Assembly: GCA_045224495.1 (NCBI GenBank)
Contig: JBGVAK010000183.1
Coordinates: 1 to 19,204, forward strand
From: RUG472 sp045224495
Lineage (GTDB): Bacteria; Bacillota; Clostridia; Christensenellales; CAG-138
Reading direction: 5' to 3'
Length of the DNA: 19,204 bases
Shown: piece by piece, positions 1 through 6,518 of the stretch
Position numbering within the stretch: position 1 is the stretch's first letter
Layout: each line of letters starts with the position of its first letter
Notes under the pieces: generated by a model
The model's input: the letters and a program-made list of their open reading frames with translations, nothing else
Told to the model about the DNA's origin: nothing
Databases searched by the model: none
Program-made: the position numbers and the translations under genes

Positions 1-373
1 GGCCGTGGGCAGCCGCACCAAGGTGAAGGTGGTCAAGAACAAGGTGGCCCCGCCCTTCCGCACGGCGGAGTTCGACATGCTCTACGGTGAGGGCATCTCC
101 AGGGAGGGCAGCATCATCGACCAGGCCGTCAATCGGAAGATCATGTCCAAGTCCGGCGCCTGGTTCAACTACGGCGATATGCGCATCGCCCAGGGCCGGG
201 ACAACGCCCGCCAGTTCCTGAAGGACAATCCGGAGCTCTGCGACGAGATCGAAGCGAAGATCCGCGCCCAGGTGGAGGAGGAGAAGCAGAAGGCCCAGGC
301 TGAGGCCGAGTTGCGCCGGGCCGCCCGCAAGGCCGCCCTGGATGCCCTGAAGGCTGAGATGCCTCAGGCATGA
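1..373 (+). CDS. recA: RecA recombinase, C-terminal part (5' end outside the window)
   Basis: Only the last roughly 123 codons are present; the first complete codon begins at base 2 and the stop is TGA at 371-373. RecA forms filaments on single-stranded DNA, catalyses homologous strand exchange and triggers LexA cleavage. The visible part matches the end of the core and the C-terminal domain: KVKVVKNKVAPPFR, then YGEGISREGSIIDQAV, then the stretch around KSGAWFNY and GRDNARQFLKDNPEL. The GTG at base 5 is internal and is not a start. The tail after DNPEL is a charged, alanine-rich helix (EEEKQKAQAEAELRRAARK) with many Lys and Arg residues, unlike the short acidic tail of E. coli RecA. A terminator follows 15 nt after the stop. 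Family identity is secure; the ATPase core is outside the window. Confidence 0.95.
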   Translation, partial: AVGSRTKVKVVKNKVAPPFRTAEFDMLYGEGISREGSIIDQAVNRKIMSKSGAWFNYGDMRIAQGRDNARQFLKDNPELCDEIEAKIRAQVEEEKQKAQAEAELRRAARKAALDALKAEMPQA

Positions 374-387
374 ACGAAGACGGACCT

Positions 388-416
388 GCGCTCTGCTGGA
401 TGCAGGGCGCATTTTT
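388..416 (+). terminator. Intrinsic terminator after recA
   Basis: GCGCTCTGC (388-396) pairs with GCAGGGCGC (402-410) around a 5-nt loop, giving nine pairs including one wobble. ATTTTTAT follows at once. This is the expected shape for rho-independent termination of recA. The next gene starts only 9 nt beyond the T-run. Confidence 0.8.
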
Positions 417-424
417 ATAGGCGC

Positions 425-1183
425 ATGAAAAGTCAGGATTACACCGTCTCGAGAAACGGGTACAACGTGAGCTGCAAGCTGTATTACGAGGACAAAAAGG
501 CCGTCCCCGGCGTGGTCGTCTTCGGCCACGGGTTCGGCGGGCACAAGGACAACAAGGCGGCGGCGCGGTTCGCCGAGCGGGCCCTCGATAAGCTAAAGCT
601 ATGCACCGTGACCTTCAACTGGCCCTGCCACGGGGACGACGTGCGCAAGAAGCTGCGGCTGAAGGACTGCGACGGGTACCTGACCGCGGTGCTGGAGGAC
701 GCGCGGGAGCGATTCCACGATCCCCGGCTCTATGGGTACGCCACCAGTTTCGGCGGGTTCCTGTTCCTCAAGTACCTGGCGGAGCACGGCAGTCCCTTTC
801 GGCGGCTGGCGCTGCGGTGTCCGTCCGTGGACCACTATCGCGTCCAGACGGAGCGGATCCTCTCCCCCGAGGACAGGGAGAAGCTCCAAAAGGGCAAGGA
901 GGTCTTGGCGGGCTTCGATAGGAAGGTGGCCATCGACAGGACGTACCTGGAGGAGATACGGGCGGTGGACCTTGTTCACACCGATTTTACGGCGTATATG
1001 GACGACGTGATCCTGCTCCAGGGCACCAGGGACGAGATCGTGCCCTTCGACACGGTCCGGGCTTTCGCCGACGAGCAGCTCATGGAGTTCGTGCCCATCG
1101 AGAACGCCGACCACCGCTTCCAGGACCCCCGAGCCATGGACGAGGCGATCAAGGTGATTTTGGAGTTTTTTCAGAGGAATTGA
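425..1183 (+). CDS. Alpha/beta-hydrolase (esterase/lipase or peptidase-like)
   Basis: A 252-residue single-domain alpha/beta-hydrolase that probably hydrolyses an ester, thioester or amide in the cytoplasm; the substrate is not predictable. The visible elements are in family order. The oxyanion-hole motif is HGFGG (residues 35-39). The nucleophile elbow is GYATSFGG with Ser108; alanine stands where the usual GxSxG has its first glycine. The acid is in LLQGTRDEIVP (Asp203) and the histidine in NADHRF (His230). There is no signal peptide. A lid-like insert lies between about residues 135 and 190. The ATG at 425 has no clear Shine-Dalgarno and sits just past the recA terminator, so expression may be low or depend on readthrough. 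The gene converges with the polyamine operon across repeat copy A. Confidence 0.85.
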   Translation: MKSQDYTVSRNGYNVSCKLYYEDKKAVPGVVVFGHGFGGHKDNKAAARFAERALDKLKLCTVTFNWPCHGDDVRKKLRLKDCDGYLTAVLEDARERFHDPRLYGYATSFGGFLFLKYLAEHGSPFRRLALRCPSVDHYRVQTERILSPEDREKLQKGKEVLAGFDRKVAIDRTYLEEIRAVDLVHTDFTAYMDDVILLQGTRDEIVPFDTVRAFADEQLMEFVPIENADHRFQDPRAMDEAIKVILEFFQRN

Positions 1184-1195
1184 ATAGAAGCAAAT

Positions 1196-1335
1196 GTTCC
1201 TTTTCTTGAAAGAAAAGGAACCCAAAAGAACTTAAGAAGGAGTATTGCTTTCCCTGCGAAAGACATACTCCTTCTTGCATTTCTCTTTTTGCGCCGCTTT
1301 TTCTCTTTAGCCTAAAGAGAAAAAGCGGCAAAAGA
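1196..1335. repeat. Compound hairpin repeat, copy A
   Basis: Three consecutive stems fill the space between convergent genes. Stem 1: GTTCCTTTTCTT (1196-1207) and AAGAAAAGGAAC (1210-1221), 12 perfect pairs, 2-nt loop. Stem 2: AAGAAGGAGTAT (1234-1245) and ATACTCCTTCTT (1265-1276), 12 perfect pairs, 19-nt loop. Stem 3: GCCGCTTTTTCTCTTTA (1293-1309) and TAAAGAGAAAAAGCGGC (1313-1329), 17 perfect pairs, 3-nt loop. The linkers CCAAAAGAACTTAAGAA and TTTCTCTTTTTG recur in copies B and C. The element ends 2 nt from the stop of the DUF896 gene and begins 13 nt after the hydrolase stop. Terminating transcripts from both sides is a reasonable inference, but no stem has a clean adjacent U-run. Confidence 0.85.
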
Positions 1336-1336
1336 C

Positions 1337-1546
1337 CTACTTTCCCTTCGGCTTTAGCTTCGTGCGGCGGCCGTCGGGGGTCTGGATGTAGGTGTTCTCG
1401 AGCTGCGCGCGCAGGCTCTCTCGGAAGGCGGCCACGTACTCCTTCCGAAGGGCGTCCCGCTCAGCGAGCTCCGCCTCCGTCAGAGGCGCGCCGCTCTTGT
1501 ACTTCTTCGCCAGCTCGTTGAGCCGGAGGATCCTCTCGTCAGTCAT
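1337..1546 (-). CDS. DUF896 (UPF0291) family small cytosolic protein
   Basis: A 69-residue protein starting MTDERILRLNELAKKYKSG, followed by LTEAELAERDALRKEYVAAF and RAQLENTYIQTPDG. This matches the length and pattern of the Firmicute DUF896/UPF0291 family (YnzC-like), whose members fold as a short helical hairpin and whose cellular role is not established. The ATG at 1546 is the only sensible in-frame start; an open frame extending upstream to 1774 lies over potD and is not coding. It begins 10 nt after the potD stop with no clear Shine-Dalgarno, so it is probably translated by coupling as the last gene of the polyamine operon. Repeat copy A follows directly. The family call is strong; a link to polyamine uptake is only positional. 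Confidence 0.88.
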   Translation of the reverse strand: MTDERILRLNELAKKYKSGAPLTEAELAERDALRKEYVAAFRESLRAQLENTYIQTPDGRRTKLKPKGK

Positions 1547-1556
1547 AGGGCGTACA

Positions 1557-2675
1557 TCATTTGCCCATGGCCGTCTTGAACTCTTCCCAGGCGCTGTTGT
1601 AGAGCTCGATATCCGTGCCCAGGTCGTGGTAGACGTTACAGCGGGAGAGGGTCTCGTCCGTGGGATTGAAGGTCTCGTTCTTTGCCAGCTCCTCGTCCAT
1701 CCGGTCCATGGCGCCCTGGTTGGGGGTGGAGTAGTAGATGAACTCCGTGTTCCGGGCGGCCAGGTTGGCGTCATTGAGGAAGTTGATGAAGGCGTGGGCC
1801 GCCTCCACGTTCTTGGCGGTCTTGGGGATGACCACGTTGTCGAACCAGACGTTGCTGCCCTCCTGAGGGATGACGTAATCGAGGTCCGGGTTCTCCTCCA
1901 TGCAGAGGATGGCGTCGCCGGCGTAGATCACCGCCAGAGCCGCCTTGTTGTTGATCATGGAGGCGCGGATGTTGTCCGTGCCCAGGCCCTTCAGGAGGGG
2001 GATCTGCTTGATCAGCTCCTCCTTGGCCGCATTGATCTCGTCAGGGTTGGTGCTGTTCATGTCGTAGCCGAGGCGCAGGAGCGACACGGCCATGGCGTCG
2101 CGGACGGAGTCGTACTGCCAGATCTTCTCGGCGTACTTCTCGTCCCACAGGATGTTCCAGCTGTTCACCTCTCCCTCCACCATCTTGGTGTTGTAGAGGA
2201 TGCCCACGGTGCCCCACATATAGGGCAGGGAGTACTTGTTGCCGGGATCGAAGGTGTCGGTCACCTCGTACATGCGGGGGGCGATGTTCTTGGCGTTGGG
2301 GATCTTGCTCATGTCGAGGGGCAGCAGCAGATCGTCCTTGATGAGCTTCTCGATGATATAGTCCGAAGGGAAGCACATATCGTAGGGGTTGTCCGCGCCC
2401 CTAAGCTTGATGAGCATCTCCTCGTTGCTGGTCATCTCGGTATAGTTCACCTTGACGCCGGTCTCCTTTTCGAAGAGGCTGATGAGCTCGGGGTCGATGT
2501 ACTCGCCCCAGTTGAGCACGTTCAGTTCCCCGCCGATGGTGTCGTACTGATCCCCGTCAGCGAAGCTGTAATCCGCCGCTTCCTCTTCCTCTTCCTTCGC
2601 CGCCTCCTTCTTAGCGCAGGCGACTAAGGACAGCACCATGAGGGCGCACAGCAGGATCGCAAGCCATTTCTTCAT
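1557..2675 (-). CDS. potD: PotD-like spermidine/putrescine-binding lipoprotein
   Basis: A 372-residue extracellular solute-binding protein that captures polyamines and delivers them to the PotB/PotC permease. The N-terminus MKKWLAILLCALMVLSLVAC is a lipoprotein signal with lipobox LVAC; Cys20 is the predicted lipidated residue. An acidic linker (KEEEEEAADY) follows. The mature protein has the PotD/PotF hallmarks: LNVLNWGEYIDPELISLFEKE, then TEMTSNEEMLIKLRG, then YDMCFPSDYIIEKLI, and further in YMWGTVGILYNT and AHAFINFLNDANLAARNTEF. The length is normal for the family. It starts 1 nt after the potC stop, which fits tight operon packing. Substrate preference between spermidine and putrescine cannot be read with confidence. 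Confidence 0.93.
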   Translation of the reverse strand: MKKWLAILLCALMVLSLVACAKKEAAKEEEEEAADYSFADGDQYDTIGGELNVLNWGEYIDPELISLFEKETGVKVNYTEMTSNEEMLIKLRGADNPYDMCFPSDYIIEKLIKDDLLLPLDMSKIPNAKNIAPRMYEVTDTFDPGNKYSLPYMWGTVGILYNTKMVEGEVNSWNILWDEKYAEKIWQYDSVRDAMAVSLLRLGYDMNSTNPDEINAAKEELIKQIPLLKGLGTDNIRASMINNKAALAVIYAGDAILCMEENPDLDYVIPQEGSNVWFDNVVIPKTAKNVEAAHAFINFLNDANLAARNTEFIYYSTPNQGAMDRMDEELAKNETFNPTDETLSRCNVYHDLGTDIELYNSAWEEFKTAMGK

Positions 2676-2676
2676 T

Positions 2677-3549
2677 TCATTTTCCTCCCTTATCCTTCAG
2701 TTTTACCTTCTTGTTCTGTATCTCATACTCCCGCTCCTTGGCGATGCGCCTCAAATTCACGATGAGCAGCAGCGTCACCAGCGGAATGAAGATGACCGTA
2801 GCGAGGGCCGGGTTCACACCCTTGGCGCCTCGAGCTGCGGAATAGATGTAGACGGACAGGACGCTCTTGAGGTCCGACACGAAGTAGCTGACCACGAAGT
2901 CGTCCAAGCTCATGGTCAGCGCCATGACGAAGCCCGAGGTGATGCCCGGCATGATGTCCGGGATCACGGCCTTGAAGAGGGCCTGCATGGGCGAACACCC
3001 CAGGTCCATAGCCGCCTCATAGAGGAGGTCGGAGCTCTGCCGGAGCCGGGGCATGACCGAGAAGATCACGTAGGGGATGCTGAAGGAGATATGGGCGATG
3101 AGGAGCTTGGTCATGTCCCCCACCTGCTTCAAGCTCAGCTTCACCAGGATCGTGTTCACGAAGGCGAAGAGCATCATGAACGTGATGCCGGTGACCAGAT
3201 CCGGATTCACCATGGGCAGCTGGGACGCGTTCAGGATGAGGTTCCGGGGACGCTTGCGCATACTGTAGATGCCGATGGCCGCCGCGGTGCCGATGAGGGT
3301 CGCCAGGATGCTGGTGATGCCCGCCACCTCCAGGGTAAGGAACAGGGCCTGGCCCGCCTCGCCCGTGAAAAGGGTGGTGTAGTTGTGGAGGGTGAAGCCC
3401 TTCCAGGCCCCCAGATTCGCGTAGCTGATGCGTCGCCCCGTGGAGAAGTCGTTGAAGGAAAAGGCGATCAGGTACAGGATGGGGATATAGAGGAAGAGGA
3501 TCATCAGCGCGAGATACACGTATTTCAATGAGCGGGAGAACTTTTTCAC
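2677..3549 (-). CDS. potC: PotC-like polyamine ABC transporter permease
   Basis: A 290-residue inner-membrane permease of the PotC/binding-protein-dependent transport family. It starts VKKFSRSLKYVYLALMILFL, contains several hydrophobic helices, and has the EAA loop that contacts the ATPase (LYEAAMDLGCSPMQALFKAV followed by IPDIMPGI). The open frame extends to 3618, but the upstream part lies inside potB. Two adjacent GTG codons (3552 and 3549) follow a GGAAGGGGGG ribosome site. The second gives the usual xKK start with 8-nt spacing and overlaps the potB stop by 4 nt, so potB and potC are probably translationally coupled. With PotB it forms the membrane channel. Confidence 0.92.
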   Translation of the reverse strand: MKKFSRSLKYVYLALMILFLYIPILYLIAFSFNDFSTGRRISYANLGAWKGFTLHNYTTLFTGEAGQALFLTLEVAGITSILATLIGTAAAIGIYSMRKRPRNLILNASQLPMVNPDLVTGITFMMLFAFVNTILVKLSLKQVGDMTKLLIAHISFSIPYVIFSVMPRLRQSSDLLYEAAMDLGCSPMQALFKAVIPDIMPGITSGFVMALTMSLDDFVVSYFVSDLKSVLSVYIYSAARGAKGVNPALATVIFIPLVTLLLIVNLRRIAKEREYEIQNKKVKLKDKGGK

Positions 3550-4358
3550 CACATCTGCCCCCCTTCCTTCTGGTCCTTGTCGAAGTAGTTCATGATGACG
3601 GTGGACAACACCACGCATATCAGCAGGATGATGGAGAGCGTGGAGCCCACAGCGTAGTCCCCCTGGCCCGACAGGGTCTTGAAGGCCAGCTCGATCTCGT
3701 TGCCGTAGAGGTAATATTTCCCGTTGCCGATGAGGGCGGGCACGGTGAAGGCCGTGATGGCGGGGATGAAGACCATGGTGATGCCGGACACGATGCCGGG
3801 CACCGACAGGGGCAGCACCACCCTGGTGAAGGTGATGAAGCTGTTGGCCCCTAGGTCTCGGGCCGCCTCTAAGAGGGACTTGTCGAGCTTCGCCAGGGTG
3901 TTGTAGAGGGGCATGATCATGAACGGCAGGAAGTTATACACCAGCACCATGAGCACGGCGGCCTCCGTGCCGGTCAGCGTCCCGTCCTCCATGCCCAGCA
4001 GGTTCGGCAAAAAGTATTCGAGGATCGCCTGCCAGGCGTAGGTCCGGAGCACGAAGTTCATCCACATGGGCACGAAGAAGAGGACGGACAAAAACCCTGC
4101 CACGGTCTTGTTCATATTGGAGAGGATGTAGGCGATGGGATACCCGAGAAGCAGGCAGATCACCGTGGTCTTGAAGGCCATGACCACGCTGGTCCAGAGG
4201 ATGTTCCACTTGCCCGCGTCGGTCAGGGTAGCCCAGGCCTTGGTGATGGTCCACGCCCCGCCCACGTTCACCGAATAGTAGAGGATGAACAGCATGGGCG
4301 CTACGATGAACAGGATCATCCACACGATATAGGGATAGGCAAAGACCTTGCGCTTCAT
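3546..4358 (-). CDS. potB: PotB-like polyamine ABC transporter permease
   Basis: A 270-residue permease starting MKRKVFAYPYIVWMILFIVA, with about six membrane segments and the motif FFVPMWMNFVLRTYAW typical of PotB. The EAA loop is LLEAARDLGANSFITFTRVV followed by LPLSVPGI. Its ribosome site AAGGAGT overlaps the end of potA (stop at 4365). The C-terminus is short and charged (FDKDQKEGGQMW) and its stop overlaps the potC start. The order A-B-C-D and the spacing match the standard spermidine/putrescine operon. Confidence 0.93.
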   Translation of the reverse strand: MKRKVFAYPYIVWMILFIVAPMLFILYYSVNVGGAWTITKAWATLTDAGKWNILWTSVVMAFKTTVICLLLGYPIAYILSNMNKTVAGFLSVLFFVPMWMNFVLRTYAWQAILEYFLPNLLGMEDGTLTGTEAAVLMVLVYNFLPFMIMPLYNTLAKLDKSLLEAARDLGANSFITFTRVVLPLSVPGIVSGITMVFIPAITAFTVPALIGNGKYYLYGNEIELAFKTLSGQGDYAVGSTLSIILLICVVLSTVIMNYFDKDQKEGGQMW

Positions 4359-4364
4359 GGTCCC

Positions 4365-5738
4365 TTACTCCTTCTTGTCGGTGAGGATCAGATCCTGGGC
4401 GTCCACCAGGATGCCCACCTCCTCGCCGTCCTCCATGAACTCCTCGGAGTGAGCGATCCAGTCGTTCTCCTCGCAGGAAACGGTGATCTGGTAGTGGGTG
4501 CCCAGGAACATGCAGCTCTTGATGGTGCCGGTGAGCTTGGCGTCCTTGGGGTTCACGATCTGCACCTTGGCGGGGTCTATCTCCACCATGGCGATCTCCT
4601 TCTTTTCGTAGCCCTCGAGATCGTTGGCGGCGAAGCCCACGTCGTCGATGTAGATCATGCCCTCGCCAGGCCAGACCTCGGCGTCGAAGAGGTTCTTCTC
4701 CCGGGTCTTCTGCATGACGTGGATGGCGTCGGGGGGGATGGAGATGCCCACGGTGTCGCCCACGGCGGCGTAGTCCGTGGAATGGACCACCCACTCGTAG
4801 CCGCCGCAGTCCACGTCGATCTCGTAGTGGACGCCCATGAACACCACGGACACCACCTTGCCCACCACCCGGGCCTTCTCCGGGGGCACGATATCGATAT
4901 CCTCGGGGCGGATCACCACGTCCACCTCCTGGTTCTTGCCGAAGCCCGCGTCCACGCACTTGAAGTTCAGGCCCTTGAAGCGGACCTTGTAGTCCTCCAG
5001 CATGACGGCGGGGACGATGTTGCTCTCGCCGATGAAGTCCGCCACGAAGGGGTTCTTGGGCTCGTTGTAGATGTCGGTGGGCTTGCCGATCTGCTGGATG
5101 ACCCCGTCCTTCATGACCACGATGGTGTCGGACATGGTGAGGGCCTCCTCCTGATCGTGAGTCACGTAGATGAAGGTGATGCCCAGCTGCTGTTGCATGC
5201 GCTTGAGCTCCACCTGCATCTCTTTGCGGAGCTTCAGGTCAAGGGCGCCCAGGGGCTCGTCTAAAAGCAGCACCTTGGGCTGGTTCACCAAGGCCCGGGC
5301 GATGGCCACCCGCTGCTGCTGGCCGCCGGAAAGTTGGTCGATCCAGCGCTTGCCGTAGCCCTCCAGGTTCACCAGCTTCAGCATGGCGTTGACCTTCTGC
5401 TCGATCTGCTCCTTGGGGGCCTTCTTGATCCGAAGGCCGAAGGCGATGTTGTCGAAGACGTTGAGGTGCGGGAACAGGGCGTACTTCTGGAAGACGGTGT
5501 TGATCTCCCGCTTGTAGGGGGGCACCTTGGCGATGTCCGTGCCGTTCATCAAAATCTGGCCCGTGGTGGGCATGATGAAGCCCGCGATGAGCCGTAGCAT
5601 GGTGGTCTTGCCGCAGCCTGATGGGCCCAGGAGCGTCAAGAACTCCCCGTCGTTGATGTACAGGTTCACGTGGTCCAAAGCGAGATCCCCGTCGTACTCC
5701 TTGGAAACGTCTCTCAGCTCGATCAATCTTTTGCCCAT
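4365..5738 (-). CDS. potA: PotA-like polyamine ABC transporter ATPase with an extra C-terminal TOBE-like domain
   Basis: A 457-residue ATPase that powers polyamine import. Residues 1-235 hold the nucleotide-binding domain: Walker A GPSGCGKT (38-45), signature LSGGQQQR (136-143), Walker B VLLLDEP (156-162) and switch His194 in THDQEEA. A first TOBE/OB region spans about 240-345 (GKVVSVVFMGVHYEIDVDCG). A second, similar segment spans about 395-453 (GTIKSCMFLGTHYQITVSCE), joined by a linker with FDAEVWPGEGMIYIDDVG. E. coli PotA has about 378 residues and a single C-terminal regulatory region, so roughly 80 residues are extra here. The start ATG at 5738 has a GGGGAGAAG ribosome site. It lies 21 nt downstream of the regulator gene. 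Confidence 0.94.
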   Translation of the reverse strand: MGKRLIELRDVSKEYDGDLALDHVNLYINDGEFLTLLGPSGCGKTTMLRLIAGFIMPTTGQILMNGTDIAKVPPYKREINTVFQKYALFPHLNVFDNIAFGLRIKKAPKEQIEQKVNAMLKLVNLEGYGKRWIDQLSGGQQQRVAIARALVNQPKVLLLDEPLGALDLKLRKEMQVELKRMQQQLGITFIYVTHDQEEALTMSDTIVVMKDGVIQQIGKPTDIYNEPKNPFVADFIGESNIVPAVMLEDYKVRFKGLNFKCVDAGFGKNQEVDVVIRPEDIDIVPPEKARVVGKVVSVVFMGVHYEIDVDCGGYEWVVHSTDYAAVGDTVGISIPPDAIHVMQKTREKNLFDAEVWPGEGMIYIDDVGFAANDLEGYEKKEIAMVEIDPAKVQIVNPKDAKLTGTIKSCMFLGTHYQITVSCEENDWIAHSEEFMEDGEEVGILVDAQDLILTDKKE

Positions 5739-5759
5739 GTCTTGCTTCTCCCCCTATCC

Positions 5760-6302
5760 TTAGAATGAAGGCGGCGTGCTGACCCACAGCACCCGGCCCT
5801 CGGTCTTGCCGCTGTTCAGTAAGTAGTGTACCCCGGTGGGGTGGAAATAGAAGGCGTCCCCCCGCCGGACCTTTTGTTTCTGCTCCCCGCAGAGGAGCGT
5901 GATGGTGCCGGAGAGCACGTAGCCGAACTCCTCCCCCTCGTGGGGATCGTCCGGCTCCGTGGACGCGCCGGGGACCAGGGTCACCAATATGGGCTCCAGG
6001 GCGTTCTTCTGGGCGTTGGTCACCAGCCAGCGGATGCTCACCCCCGCCTCCTCGTCCGTCTTGATGAACATGTCCTCGGCGGCATAGACCGCCAGGGCGT
6101 CCTCCTCCCGGTCGCTGAAGAACTCGCTGACATTGGTGCCCAAGGCCTCCAGGATGTCCATCAGCGTGGCGATGGAGGGCGAGGTGATGTCCCGCTCCAG
6201 CTGGGAGATGAACCCTTTTGTGAGCTCCGTGCGCGCCGCCAGCTCCTCCTGAGTGAGGCCCAGGCGGACCCGCATGCGCTTTATCTTGCTCCCGATCTCC
6301 AT
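5760..6302 (-). CDS. XRE-family regulator with C-terminal cupin (PuuR-like)
   Basis: A 180-residue transcription regulator. Residues 1-60 form a helix-turn-helix (KRMRVRLGLTQEELAARTEL, then KGFISQLERDITSPSIATLM). Residues about 95-178 form a cupin barrel: PHEGEEFGYVLSGTITLL carries the first motif and GDAFYFHPTGVHYLLNSG the second. This architecture is known from PuuR and similar regulators that sense small molecules through the cupin. As first gene of the potABCD operon it is probably a polyamine-responsive autoregulator. It starts with ATG at 6302 behind AAAGG. The repeats at 6316-6358, which overlap its promoter and leader, are the likely binding site. The ligand is inferred from context only. 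Confidence 0.9.
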   Translation of the reverse strand: MEIGSKIKRMRVRLGLTQEELAARTELTKGFISQLERDITSPSIATLMDILEALGTNVSEFFSDREEDALAVYAAEDMFIKTDEEAGVSIRWLVTNAQKNALEPILVTLVPGASTEPDDPHEGEEFGYVLSGTITLLCGEQKQKVRRGDAFYFHPTGVHYLLNSGKTEGRVLWVSTPPSF

Positions 6303-6315
6303 GCGTTAGCCTTTC

Positions 6316-6358
6316 TAAACTTCAAGTTTACAATCACTAAACGAAATCATACTGTTTA
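6316..6358. promoter_or_regulatory. Alternating TAAAC/GTTTA operator-like half-sites in the xre-pot leader
   Basis: Four 5-bp half-sites alternate in orientation: TAAAC at 6316-6320, GTTTA at 6326-6330, TAAAC at 6338-6342 and GTTTA at 6354-6358. This makes nested inverted repeats with spacers of 5, 7 and 11 nt. The last overlaps the -10 box of the leftward promoter and the others fall in the 5' leader. Autoregulation by the XRE-cupin protein is an inference. Confidence 0.45.
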
Positions 6359-6383
6359 TACCAGAAACGCCCCCGGTTGTCAA
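6355..6383 (-). promoter_or_regulatory. Sigma-A promoter of the xre-potABCD-DUF896 operon
   Basis: Read on the minus strand, the -35 box TTGACA (6378-6383) and -10 box TATAAA (6355-6360) are separated by exactly 17 nt. The start codon of the regulator lies about 50 nt downstream. Confidence 0.8.
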
Positions 6384-6419
6384 TGGCTTTCGGGGATATA
6401 ATTCGTTTTCCTTCGACAG

Positions 6420-6442
6420 AATCCTGTCATTGGGACAGGATT
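6420..6442. promoter_or_regulatory. Inverted repeat upstream of the oxoamine synthase promoter
   Basis: ATCCTGTC (6421-6428) and GACAGGAT (6434-6441) are perfect inverted arms around a 5-nt spacer, with one more A-T pair outside. It ends 3 nt before the -35 box at 6446. The GACAG core recurs at 6415-6419 and in the -35 region (6448-6452). The position suits an activator or a repressor; the cognate protein is unknown. Confidence 0.5.
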
Positions 6443-6445
6443 TAT

Positions 6446-6474
6446 TTGACAGGCGGCGGGTTTGATTGTATACT
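6446..6474 (+). promoter_or_regulatory. Sigma-A promoter of the oxoamine synthase/dehydrogenase pair
   Basis: TTGACA (6446-6451) and TATACT (6469-6474) lie 17 nt apart. The gene's ribosome site GGAGGAA is at 6504-6510 and the ATG at 6519. The promoter is divergent from the pot operon promoter, 63 nt away between the two -35 boxes. Confidence 0.85.
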
Positions 6475-6518
6475 GTTCTATCATTCAATTCTTTGAAGCA
6501 TATGGAGGAAGCAGTTCC

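Noticed and set aside
1196..1335. CRISPR or attC-type explanation for the hairpin repeats
   Set aside because: There are no regularly spaced direct repeats with unique spacers and no integrase gene or attC-type core sites; the copies are single and kilobases apart.
1392..2627. A 411-codon plus-strand open frame opposite potD
   Set aside because: Its product is rich in Val, His, Asp and Gly with no motif; it is the antisense shadow of a GC-rich gene. The same applies to the long opposite-strand frames at 2638-3531, 4449-5264, 8669-10357, 11739-13610, 14706-16622 and 16933-18177.
6462..6518. An upstream start for the oxoamine synthase at 6462
   Set aside because: It lies upstream of the -10 box (6469-6474), so it would not be in the transcript; ATG 6519 has a proper GGAGGAA site.
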